From assembly GCA_020697475.1 (NCBI GenBank), contig JAJFMO010000194.1, positions 1 through 7,878 of the forward strand: DNA of 7,878 nucleotides. The letters are read 5' to 3'. This DNA comes from Paenibacillaceae bacterium (lineage in GTDB: Bacteria > Bacillota > Bacilli > Paenibacillales > NBRC-103111). Numbering within the stretch: the first letter of the stretch is position 1; every line of letters starts with the position of its first letter. The notes under the pieces were generated by a model. The model saw only the letters and a list, made by a program, of their open reading frames with translations, made no database searches and had not been told where the DNA came from. The position numbers were made by a program, and so were the translations under genes. Below, piece by piece: positions 1-6,305 of the stretch.

Positions 1-1
1 G

Positions 2-280
2 GAAATTACCGATTGCGAGCCGCTGACCATACTCCAATACACTTGGGGAGCGGACCAAGTTCGATTCGAACTTACCGCTGAACCTGGGGGATGCAGGTTG
101 TTTCTCATTGAACAAATAACGAAAATGACGGACCATACACCGAAGGATTTGGCCGGGTGGCACGTTTGCCTTGATGTCATCGAGCGGCTGATGAATGGAT
201 CAGGTCAAGCCACGGAACCCCGAAAGCAAGAATGGGAAGGATGGTACAACCAGTACAAACAGGAGGTCGAGAAGCTGTAG
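2..280 (+). CDS. SRPBCC/AHSA1-family protein, C-terminal part (5' end outside window)
   Basis: Partial gene, open from the left edge and ending at TAG 278-280; 92 residues are visible. The stretch Leu-Gln-Tyr-Thr-Trp, then VRFEL, then an acidic/Gly turn (EPGG), then CRLFLIEQ, and finally the helix GWHVCLDVIERLMNG is the usual ending of the SRPBCC (START-like, AHSA1/CalC) fold: the last beta strands followed by the long C-terminal helix with its 'aGWhxcLdxL' pattern. Family members are small cytoplasmic hydrophobic-ligand-binding proteins of about 140-160 residues, so roughly one third to two fifths is missing here. Such genes often follow an ArsR regulator, but that side cannot be seen. The ligand and role are unknown. 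The family call is fairly firm; nothing more specific is supported. Confidence 0.8.
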   Translation, partial: EITDCEPLTILQYTWGADQVRFELTAEPGGCRLFLIEQITKMTDHTPKDLAGWHVCLDVIERLMNGSGQATEPRKQEWEGWYNQYKQEVEKL

Positions 281-299
281 TAAAGAGAGAGTGATTAAT

Positions 300-554
300 A
301 TGGTTAATAAAAATCTGAAGAAAGAAGCACATTGGGCGGAAGCCGTCAAAAAATGCCGTCTCAACACCGAGAGCGTTCGCATGGCGAAAGAGATGGGACT
401 GAATCCGCTTAGTCTGATCAAGAACATCCCGTCCAAAGATCAATTGTGGAAAGCACCGGTGCATGTGTGGATTCGCGAGCTTTACGAGAAGAGGCAAGCG
501 AAGGCAGCGGCAACCAAACAGCGTAGACTGCCCGATGAACTTGTGGAGGATTAG
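300..554 (+). CDS. Small conserved-looking protein of unknown function (84 aa)
   Basis: An 84-residue, very basic, probably cytoplasmic protein. I chose ATG 300 rather than the longer open frame upstream because that extension would overlap the preceding gene, and a purine-rich site (AAAGAGAGAG, 282-291) sits a suitable distance before it. The gene starts 19 bp after the previous stop, so the two are probably co-transcribed. The sequence has an N-terminal helix (AHWAEAVKKCRLN), a central segment MGLNPLSLIKNIPSKDQLWKAP and a helix VWIRELYEKRQAKAA followed by a charged tail. The LNPxSLIKNIPS...WKAPV..WI..LYEKR pattern resembles short uncharacterised proteins I recall from Paenibacillus and relatives. 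There is no signal peptide, membrane segment or metal motif. No function is proposed. Confidence 0.75.
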   Translation: MVNKNLKKEAHWAEAVKKCRLNTESVRMAKEMGLNPLSLIKNIPSKDQLWKAPVHVWIRELYEKRQAKAAATKQRRLPDELVED

Positions 555-566
555 CAAGCTATCTTG

Positions 567-595
567 TGGTAATCCGGCATCGTCTGTACTACAAT
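567..595 (+). promoter_or_regulatory. Possible promoter for the isomerase operon
   Basis: A good -10-like hexamer TACAAT lies at 590-595, with only poor -35 candidates (TGGTAA at 567-572 with 17-bp spacing; TTGTGG at 564-569 is too far at 20 bp). It sits in the 92-bp gap between the small upstream gene and the isomerase ATG, where an operon promoter would be expected. The call is weak. Confidence 0.25.
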
Positions 596-646
596 GAAAA
601 ATATGGCGTTCAAGCCGATATCATTGGAGAGCGAGGAAAAAACAGG

Positions 647-1432
647 ATGATTAGAGGTCTGACGGGAGCGGGAATCGGGAAAACGGGCAATTTGCGGAAT
701 ATGATACAGTTAGCGGCGGAGTACAATTTCGGGGCGGTGGATACGAACGGCAAGGCTTTGCGCGAGCTGATCGGGGATCAAGAGGCAAGTGCGGCTAACG
801 AATTTTTGCAAGAACAAGGCGTTAGAATCGGAGCGATCGGCTTGTCGGCGCAATGGCGCATCGATGATGTGCAGTTTCGCAATGGATTGGCTCAGCTGAT
901 TGAAGACGCCAAAGCTGCGTCTCAAGTCGGATGTAAAGTATGCACCACGTTCATCCTGCCTTCCACGGACTTGGAGGCGGCTCAGTTCATGGCCGCGGCG
1001 ACTCGCCGATTGCGCCTTGCCGCACAAATAATGGATGCCTACGGCATTCGGCTTGCGCTGGAATTCGTCGGTCCCCACCATCTTCGCACCAAATGGAAAA
1101 ACCCGTTTATTTGGACGGTGGATCAGACGCGGTATACGAACGAGCTCGGCACCAGTGACATCAAGAAGCTGGATAAATCGCAAATCGTCCACGTACATAT
1201 TAACGATGCGCCGTCCGTTCCTGTCGCTGAGGCGCTCGACAACAATCGGTTGTATCCCGGCGAAGGGGTGATCGACTTGGCCGGTTTCCTGCAGGCGCTC
1301 AAGCAGATCGGATACGATGGCGTTGTCGCTCAGGAAGTGCTGACGCCGCAACCGCCGACGGAGAGCAGCGAAGCACTCGTTCGCAAGTCGCAAGCGGCGT
1401 TCGATCGGGTATTCGCCGCTGCCGGAATCTAA
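647..1432 (+). CDS. TIM-barrel sugar phosphate isomerase/epimerase-like protein, apparently with an internal deletion
   Basis: A 261-residue protein of the xylose-isomerase-like TIM-barrel superfamily (AP endonuclease 2 fold). These cytoplasmic enzymes use a divalent metal held by Glu, Asp, His and Glu to interconvert sugars. ATG 647 is chosen over GTG 566 because family similarity begins at MIRGLTGAG and a GAGG lies 10 bp upstream. Visible: N-terminal strand and substrate loop (FGAVDTNGKAL, about 24-34), first metal Glu in ALEFVGP (139), metal His in HVHINDA (184) and final Glu in AQEVL (230). Between KNPFIWTVDQT (ends 161) and RYTNELG (from 162), relatives carry about 20 more residues ending in a D-S-x-H-W-Y motif, with the metal Asp and a substrate His. 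That segment is absent and the frame is intact, so the enzyme may be inactive or altered. The next gene follows 26 bp downstream. Substrate is unknown. Confidence 0.85.
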   Translation: MIRGLTGAGIGKTGNLRNMIQLAAEYNFGAVDTNGKALRELIGDQEASAANEFLQEQGVRIGAIGLSAQWRIDDVQFRNGLAQLIEDAKAASQVGCKVCTTFILPSTDLEAAQFMAAATRRLRLAAQIMDAYGIRLALEFVGPHHLRTKWKNPFIWTVDQTRYTNELGTSDIKKLDKSQIVHVHINDAPSVPVAEALDNNRLYPGEGVIDLAGFLQALKQIGYDGVVAQEVLTPQPPTESSEALVRKSQAAFDRVFAAAGI

Positions 1433-1443
1433 GCCACCCGCCG

Positions 1444-1451
1444 AAAGGAGG
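1444..1451 (+). promoter_or_regulatory. Ribosome binding site fixing a TTG start
   Basis: AAAGGAGG, a near-perfect Shine-Dalgarno, lies 7 bp before TTG 1459. No ATG is available nearby in frame, so this site decides the TTG start of the dikinase regulator. Confidence 0.85.
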
Positions 1452-1458
1452 AAGCAAA

Positions 1459-2271
1459 TTGCCCGAACAACGACAGTATGTCATCTATGTGTGCTCCGAT
1501 TCGATCGGAGAGACGGCTGAGTCGGTGGCGTTGGCTACCGTTCGGCAATTCGACGCCCATCAAGTGCAGATCAAGCGGATCGGGCACATCCAGCGTGAAG
1601 AGGAAATTCAGAGCATTATGGCGGAGGCGGCCCAGACGCAAGGCTTCGTCGCCTATACGCTCGTCCAACCCGAACTGCGCGAAATGATGAAAGAGGAAGC
1701 GATTCGTCGCGGGGTGCGTGCCGTCGACATTATGGGGCCGATGATGCAGGCGTTCATCGACACTTTCGACGACTCGCCGAAGCGCAAGCCGGGGCTGTTG
1801 CACACGCTCGACGACGATTATTTTCGCCGTATCGAGGCAATCGAATTCGCTGTCAAGTGCGATGACGGACGCGACATTCACAGCATGCTGCAAGCGGAAA
1901 TCTTGCTGATTGGCGTGTCGCGAACGTCCAAAACTCCGCTGAGCATCTATTTGGCGCACAAAGGATTCAAGGTGGCGAATTTGCCGCTCGTGCCGGAGGT
2001 GAAGCTGCCCGAAGAATTGTTCCGCATCGATAAGCGCCGGATCATCGGGCTCACGATGGATGCCGAAAAAATTTTGAAAATCCGCAGCGAGCGACTGAAA
2101 ACGGTCGGCTTGCCGTTCGGGGCGAAATACGCCACTTTGGAACGAATCGCCGACGAACTTGAGTACGGGCACTCCGTGATGAAGCGGATCGGTTGCCATG
2201 TCATCAACGTGACCGACAAGGCGATTGAGGAGACAGCAGGCATTATTACTGGAATGTCGCTATGGGGGTAG
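1459..2271 (+). CDS. yqfL: Pyruvate phosphate dikinase regulatory protein (bifunctional kinase/pyrophosphorylase, DUF299)
   Basis: A 270-residue cytoplasmic enzyme of the PDRP/PpsR (DUF299) family. Known members use ADP to phosphorylate, and so inactivate, pyruvate phosphate dikinase (or PEP synthase), and reactivate it by Pi-dependent dephosphorylation that releases pyrophosphate. The sequence shows the family opening VIYVCSDSIGETAESVA (8-24), the DDDYFRRIEAIEFAVKCDDG segment (118-137), the P-loop-like GVSRTSKTPLSIYLA (152-166), the NLPLVPE motif (174-180) and the C-terminal RIGCHVINVTDKAIEETA (243-260). Length is normal for the family. The start is TTG, set by a strong ribosome site. The target dikinase gene is not in the window, and whether the target is the phosphate or the water dikinase cannot be told from this sequence; Firmicute members are usually assigned to the phosphate dikinase. 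The next start codon follows the stop by 4 bp, suggesting translational coupling. Confidence 0.93.
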   Translation: MPEQRQYVIYVCSDSIGETAESVALATVRQFDAHQVQIKRIGHIQREEEIQSIMAEAAQTQGFVAYTLVQPELREMMKEEAIRRGVRAVDIMGPMMQAFIDTFDDSPKRKPGLLHTLDDDYFRRIEAIEFAVKCDDGRDIHSMLQAEILLIGVSRTSKTPLSIYLAHKGFKVANLPLVPEVKLPEELFRIDKRRIIGLTMDAEKILKIRSERLKTVGLPFGAKYATLERIADELEYGHSVMKRIGCHVINVTDKAIEETAGIITGMSLWG

Positions 2272-2275
2272 CCTT

Positions 2276-4615
2276 GTGGGATTTGGAAACAAACGAATAA
2301 AGATCATAGCAAGTTTTGTGGGCGTTGTGGCGGTGATCGTCGCGGCTGTGGTGTTCTCGATCATTAAATATTGGAGCGGCTACTCCGAAGCCGACAAGCC
2401 GAATCCGGTTCAGCCGCAAACGCAAACGCCACCGTCAACCACAATGTCGCAAACAGCCTGGAAAGCCGAACAAGTGCCGATTCCAAGCGCCGGTTTCATG
2501 ACGGCATTGACGGTCAGCCCGAGTCAGAAAGGCGTTCTATATGCCGGAGGCGACGTGCATGGGTTCAAATACAGTGACAATGCCGGGGAAAGCTGGCAAC
2601 TCCGTCAATCCGGATTGTGGAAGGCAGGAGGTCTCGGAGTCGCCGCGATCGTTCCTCACCCGAAGCAACCGGGTAAGCTGTACATGCTATCGGGACGAGC
2701 CGATAACGGCAAAACCGATTACGGGTTTTATTCTTCGGAGGACGACGGCCAAACTTGGACGCTGTTGAACAAAAACTTGATTCCCACCGTTCCGCAAGCG
2801 TCGAATCCCCAGCTTCGCGTTTACGGCAAGCTGATCGCCCTCGACAGCTCCGGGCCGCAGGATACGCTTTATGTAGCCAGTTACGACAAAGGTTTGTTCA
2901 AGAGCACAGACGGAGGCAAATCGTTCAAAGTCGTCGGACTAGCCGGATCGCTTGGCAAAGACAAAGAGCACGTCAACTTGACGGCGGTCGTGCTGAATCC
3001 GCGTGATCCGAAGACCGTGTATGTAGGCGTCCGTTACGATGCGACCGGCAAGAAAGGCGAAGTGTTCCAGGAATCGAAAGCGGGCGGGGCGGTATGGCGC
3101 AGCAAAGACGGCGGCTCCACGTGGCAGGAGGTGTGGACCGGAATACCGGTTCGCGATCTGGATATCGACCAGAACGATCCGCAAACACTTTATGCCGCCT
3201 GTCTGGATAAAGGGATGTACCGTTCGACCGATGGAGGCGAGACGTGGCAGCCAATTAACAACGGCCTATCGCTTACCACCCCCAAGAAAGCTCCACTGTA
3301 TTACAACACCGTGACCGTCAACCCCAAACGCAAAGGGGAAGTGCTGATCGGCACCGGGATCGGCCACCTTAATGCTGTGTACGGCAGCGTTTTTCGTTCG
3401 ACGGACGCGGGCAATACGTGGACAAACCTGATCCAATCGAGTCACGTTCACGCCGATCCCGGGTTGTACATTCCCCAGTTTTACCATATGGGCGGCAGCG
3501 GGTACGCTGTATCGATCATCACCATCCCTTGGTGGGATCCGAACACGATCTACGTGGCCGGCCGAGCGGGGATTTGGGTCAGCAACGACAACGGCGACAA
3601 TTGGCGCACCATTTTTAACGGATTGCAAGGGAGAAGGTTGTTGAGCTCGGCGATTGTGCCGGGTACCCGGCACTTTATATTCGGCATGGTCGATTTCTCG
3701 ATGGGGGGTTTTGACGCGTCGACAGGGAAGTTTCAGCCCATCGACACGAAGCAAGCGTTAGGGACGAAAGACCGCAACATTGCGATCGCGGTAGACGCGG
3801 TTCAATCGAAGATGATGGCCGGCGTCGGCAATCAGTACGCGAACGAAGGAAATTACGGTTCAGTAATAGCCTCAACAGATGGCGAACATTGGACGCCCAA
3901 AAACAATGGGCTGCCCGGCAAACGGGTATCCGGCTTGAAGATGGCGCCGTCCAATCCGGATGTTGCTTATGCAGCACTTAAGGGTGCAGGGATTTATAAG
4001 ACGACCGACAGTGGAGACCATTGGTCGAAGCATTCGCAAGGGCTTGTGGGAGAGAGCTCGCTGTTCTCCTCCTTCACCCGGGTTCCTGTTGCGGTGCATC
4101 CGCAAAATCCGGACATCGCCTATGTGCTGGACGATGCCCAGGGGGTATATCGAACGACCGACGGGGGAAAATCGTGGGCGAAAGCAATTCACGGAATTCA
4201 GATTTCGGGTAAAATGCAGTTCACCGACTTGTCCATCGACCCGACGGACCCTGGCACTGTCTATGTCAGTACGTCCAATGGGTTATACCAATCGCGGAAC
4301 GGGGGAGAGGAATGGCAGCCGCTGTCTTCCTTGCCGCCGAGCATCGGACAGTTCGGCTCGATCGCCGTCGATCCGCGGAACGGCAACGTCTTCGTCGCCG
4401 TCGAAGCGGATTCCGGGTCGACAGCCGACGCCAAACCGGGGATTTATCTCAGTGCTGACAAAGGGGCGACATGGTCCGCCATATACTCGGACGGTGCGTT
4501 CGGAACCCAATTCGACGCCTTGTTGATCGACCCTGCGCAGCCCGACGTATTGTATGCAACAGAACGTTCGGCAAGTTTGATCAAACTGACGAAAACATTT
4601 TCGACGACAAAATAG
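2276..4615 (+). CDS. Membrane-anchored Asp-box (BNR) tandem beta-propeller protein, GH74-like
   Basis: A 779-residue protein. GTG 2276 is preferred (GGGGG at 2264-2268 just upstream, 4 bp after the previous stop); a TTG at 2225 would add 17 residues inside the upstream gene. The N-terminus has K6-R7-K9 followed by a hydrophobic stretch at 10-30 with no lipobox Cys or clear signal peptidase site, so it is probably a signal anchor. A Pro/Gln/Thr-rich linker (about 40-60) leads to an extracellular repeat domain. Twelve Asp-box motifs (S-x-D-x-G-x-x-W) occur at about residues 100, 154, 210, 276, 317, 375, 436, 533, 576, 627, 673 and 726, a number and length fitting two seven-bladed propellers. 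The opening GFMTALTVSPSQKGVLYAGGD resembles the start of GH74 xyloglucanases, and Asp93 (GGDVHG) and Asp473 (MVDFSMGGF) fall where GH74 has its two catalytic Asp motifs. Activity on a beta-glucan is possible but unproven; a VPS10/BNR-like binding protein is the alternative. Confidence 0.8.
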   Translation: MGFGNKRIKIIASFVGVVAVIVAAVVFSIIKYWSGYSEADKPNPVQPQTQTPPSTTMSQTAWKAEQVPIPSAGFMTALTVSPSQKGVLYAGGDVHGFKYSDNAGESWQLRQSGLWKAGGLGVAAIVPHPKQPGKLYMLSGRADNGKTDYGFYSSEDDGQTWTLLNKNLIPTVPQASNPQLRVYGKLIALDSSGPQDTLYVASYDKGLFKSTDGGKSFKVVGLAGSLGKDKEHVNLTAVVLNPRDPKTVYVGVRYDATGKKGEVFQESKAGGAVWRSKDGGSTWQEVWTGIPVRDLDIDQNDPQTLYAACLDKGMYRSTDGGETWQPINNGLSLTTPKKAPLYYNTVTVNPKRKGEVLIGTGIGHLNAVYGSVFRSTDAGNTWTNLIQSSHVHADPGLYIPQFYHMGGSGYAVSIITIPWWDPNTIYVAGRAGIWVSNDNGDNWRTIFNGLQGRRLLSSAIVPGTRHFIFGMVDFSMGGFDASTGKFQPIDTKQALGTKDRNIAIAVDAVQSKMMAGVGNQYANEGNYGSVIASTDGEHWTPKNNGLPGKRVSGLKMAPSNPDVAYAALKGAGIYKTTDSGDHWSKHSQGLVGESSLFSSFTRVPVAVHPQNPDIAYVLDDAQGVYRTTDGGKSWAKAIHGIQISGKMQFTDLSIDPTDPGTVYVSTSNGLYQSRNGGEEWQPLSSLPPSIGQFGSIAVDPRNGNVFVAVEADSGSTADAKPGIYLSADKGATWSAIYSDGAFGTQFDALLIDPAQPDVLYATERSASLIKLTKTFSTTK

Positions 4616-4635
4616 GGTCAGGGGGAGTGGGAAGG

Positions 4636-5331
4636 ATGAGCGAGAGAGTCGAACTTGGGGAATTGCTTTACGCCAATCCCTTGGCGTCGGAGAAAGATAT
4701 CGACAATTTCCGTCTGGAAGGGTCGGCGGCCATAACGTTTCCATTAGGCAAGATGCGAATGGAGAACTTGATGGATGAGGAAGAGGGGCAGAAGGCGAAT
4801 TTCGTCTTTTGGTGCCCGGATCATTTCCCCGATCACATCGCCGTATCCTGGGAGTTCAAACCGATTCGCGAACCCGGGCTTTGCATCATGTTCTTTGCGG
4901 CGTGCGGCCAGAACGGAGTGGATCTGTTCGATTCGCGGCTGAAGCCGCGTTCCGGGCCTTACGGGCAATATCACCATGGGGACATTGACGCTTATCATGT
5001 ATCGTATTTCAGACGCAAAAATCCCGACGAACGTCGGCTGCATACGTGCAATTTGCGCAAAAGCTACGGGTTCCATCTCGTCGAACAAGGCGCCGATCCG
5101 ATTCCGTCGATCCAGGACGTCAAGGATCCTTACCGCATTCAGTTGATTAAGTTCGGCGCGCACATCGAGTTTTCCATTAACGGACTTGTTTCGTTTCGTT
5201 GGCATGACGAAGGCACGATCGGCGGTCCTCCTCACAGCGCAGGGAAAATCGGCTTCCGCCAAATGGCTCCGTTAATCGCCGAGTACGCTAATTTGACTGT
5301 TCACCGGGTGAACAGGTATAACGTAAAATAA
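4636..5331 (+). CDS. DUF1961 (YesU-like) family protein
   Basis: A 231-residue protein with no signal peptide or membrane segment, so cytoplasmic. ATG 4636 follows the purine-rich GGGGGAGTGGGAAGG (4621-4635), 20 bp after the propeller gene, in the same operon. It carries the hallmark DUF1961 blocks: FVFWCPDHFPDHIAVSWEF (56-74), EPGLCIMFFAACGQNG (79-94), YGQYHHGDIDAYHVSYFRR (109-127), NLRKSYGFHLVEQGADPIPS (139-158) and GKIGFRQMAPLIAEY (203-217). The fold is a concanavalin A-like jelly roll. B. subtilis YesU sits in a rhamnogalacturonan-use cluster, and members usually lie in plant-polysaccharide loci, but the biochemical role of the family is not established to my knowledge. The length is typical (about 220). 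The family call is strong; the carbohydrate role is an inference from context. Confidence 0.9.
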   Translation: MSERVELGELLYANPLASEKDIDNFRLEGSAAITFPLGKMRMENLMDEEEGQKANFVFWCPDHFPDHIAVSWEFKPIREPGLCIMFFAACGQNGVDLFDSRLKPRSGPYGQYHHGDIDAYHVSYFRRKNPDERRLHTCNLRKSYGFHLVEQGADPIPSIQDVKDPYRIQLIKFGAHIEFSINGLVSFRWHDEGTIGGPPHSAGKIGFRQMAPLIAEYANLTVHRVNRYNVK

Positions 5332-5336
5332 CAAAT

Positions 5337-5384
5337 AAACACAGACGGCTCACTATAATAAGTAGGCAGTCTGTGTTTTGTTTT
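5337..5384. terminator. Rho-independent terminator, probably bidirectional
   Basis: Perfect 10-bp inverted repeat AAACACAGAC (5337-5346) and GTCTGTGTTT (5369-5378) around a 22-nt loop, followed on the plus strand by TGTTTT and on the minus strand by the T-rich complement of 5330-5336. It starts 5 bp after the DUF1961 stop and lies between two convergent genes, so it probably ends both. The loop is long for a terminator and the stem only moderately GC-rich. Confidence 0.8.
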
Positions 5385-5430
5385 ACGGAGCACGATTCGG
5401 TCAAACGATTGGCACTATGCTGTCGGCCAA

Positions 5431-6102
5431 TTAGGTTCCGTACGAATGGCCGCTGATCAGCAGCTGTTTTCCGGTCTCTATATGATCTTTGACCGCGCGT
5501 GTTAACGTCGCCAAATCTTTATTCCGAATGGCATGAACGAATTTCATATGCCGCTCGAACGCTTCGCCGGATTGGGCAGGGTGGCTGTAAACTCTCCCAT
5601 ACGTTTGGAACAACTGAATTCTGGATTGCAAAATGTTCCACATTTCCAACAAGATACTGTTCCCGCTTTTTTCATAAAACAATTTGTGAAACCGGACGTC
5701 GATCTCCGCCACATCTTCGAATTTCCCCGCCACCGCGAGCTTGCCCATCTGATCGGCATACGATTCCAATATGGCGCAGTCTTCCTCTACCAGATGGGGG
5801 AAAGATAACTCGACAGCCAACGTCTCCAACCCAAGTCGGATCTGATACACTTCAGCAATGAACGATTCCGTGATGTCCACGACGTTCGTCCCCTTATAAG
5901 GAACGACGTTGATCAGCCCCTCGGTGGCCAATTGGTTGAACGCATGCCGTACCGGGGTAATGCTGACGTTAAGCGTCTTGGCGATATTCGCTTCCACCAG
6001 CCGTTCCCCAAGCTTCAGATCACCATGGAAAATGGCTTTGCGCAACGTATCGGTCACCATCTGACCGGTGCTTCTTTCACTTGTGATTCGCAAATGTTCC
6101 AT
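5431..6102 (-). CDS. GntR-family transcriptional regulator, FCD (FadR/VanR-type) subfamily
   Basis: A 223-residue DNA-binding regulator. The ATG at 6102 (minus strand) is chosen because GGAGG lies 6 bp upstream; the frame stays open a further 22 codons, but without a comparable site. The winged-helix domain covers about residues 10-78 and ends in TPVRHAFNQLATEGLINVVPYKGTNV, the GntR recognition helix and wing (with VRHAF where most members have VREAL). The all-helical FCD effector domain spans about 84-215 and retains the usual metal-ligand set: Asp135 and His139 (EIDVRFH), His185 (ERHMKF) and His207 (KDHIETG). FCD regulators typically respond to small carboxylates or sugar acids. It is transcribed divergently from the neighbouring dehydrogenase, which it probably controls together with its own gene. 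The effector is unknown. Confidence 0.92.
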   Translation of the reverse strand: MEHLRITSERSTGQMVTDTLRKAIFHGDLKLGERLVEANIAKTLNVSITPVRHAFNQLATEGLINVVPYKGTNVVDITESFIAEVYQIRLGLETLAVELSFPHLVEEDCAILESYADQMGKLAVAGKFEDVAEIDVRFHKLFYEKSGNSILLEMWNILQSRIQLFQTYGRVYSHPAQSGEAFERHMKFVHAIRNKDLATLTRAVKDHIETGKQLLISGHSYGT

Positions 6103-6108
6103 ACCGTT

Positions 6109-6113
6109 CCTCC
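6109..6113 (-). promoter_or_regulatory. Ribosome binding site of the GntR regulator
   Basis: GGAGG on the minus strand, 6 bp before the ATG at 6102; it decides the start in favour of the shorter 223-residue protein. Confidence 0.8.
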
Positions 6114-6147
6114 GGAATTTCATATATTTATCGTTTGGAATCCTTCG

Positions 6148-6176
6148 TTGACACATAATGGGACTCACTTTATACT
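6148..6176 (+). promoter_or_regulatory. Sigma-A-type promoter of the dehydrogenase gene
   Basis: TTGACA (6148-6153, full consensus), a 17-bp spacer and TATACT (6171-6176, one mismatch to TATAAT). The predicted start is near 6183, giving a 5' leader of about 123 nt before ATG 6306. Hexamers and spacing are seen directly; activity is inferred. Confidence 0.75.
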
Positions 6177-6180
6177 TTAC

Positions 6181-6189
6181 ATCATATCA
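6181..6189 (-). promoter_or_regulatory. Candidate extended -10 promoter of the GntR regulator
   Basis: On the minus strand 6189-6181 reads TGATATGAT, i.e. an extended -10 (TG-N-TATGAT). The -35 at 17-bp spacing (TAGTAT, 6209-6204) is poor, as is common for extended -10 promoters. The start would be near 6174, about 70 nt before the regulator's ATG. It lies immediately next to the opposing promoter, so one polymerase would hinder the other. Confidence 0.45.
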
Positions 6190-6201
6190 TGCAGGATGCA
6201 T
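6189..6201. promoter_or_regulatory. Palindrome, candidate GntR operator
   Basis: ATGCA-GGA-TGCAT is a perfect inverted repeat (5-3-5), starting about 6 bp after the predicted dehydrogenase start and lying in the spacer of the opposing promoter. A dimeric regulator bound here would cover both promoters. It does not match the common FadR-type GTnnnAC consensus, so assignment to the adjacent regulator is inference. Confidence 0.4.
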
Positions 6202-6244
6202 TAATACTACGAATTCAGTTTTAAAAAAGGTTAAAAATATTCTA

Positions 6245-6257
6245 ACTTAAATTAAGT
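6245..6257. promoter_or_regulatory. Second palindrome in the dehydrogenase leader
   Basis: ACTTAA-A-TTAAGT is a perfect 6-1-6 inverted repeat inside the predicted dehydrogenase leader, about 62 bp after the start point and 49 bp before the ATG. It is a possible roadblock operator. The stretch is AT-rich, so chance is a real alternative. Confidence 0.3.
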
Positions 6258-6305
6258 GTGTTGAAAAGCCGCTTAACGAAACGGAATCGGAATGGAGGTT
6301 CGGAT

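Noticed and set aside
566..646. N-terminal extension of the isomerase from GTG 566
   Set aside because: The extra 27 residues do not look like the family, the GTG lacks a ribosome site, and the segment contains a possible -10 box; family similarity begins at ATG 647.
1429..2199. 256-residue open frame on the minus strand
   Set aside because: It lies antisense to the well-recognised dikinase regulator and has no family features of its own; it reflects GC-rich codon use in the real gene.
6258..6305. Upstream GTG/TTG starts for the dehydrogenase
   Set aside because: There is no ribosome site before them, while GGAGG is well placed before ATG 6306, where the Rossmann fold begins as in other SDRs.
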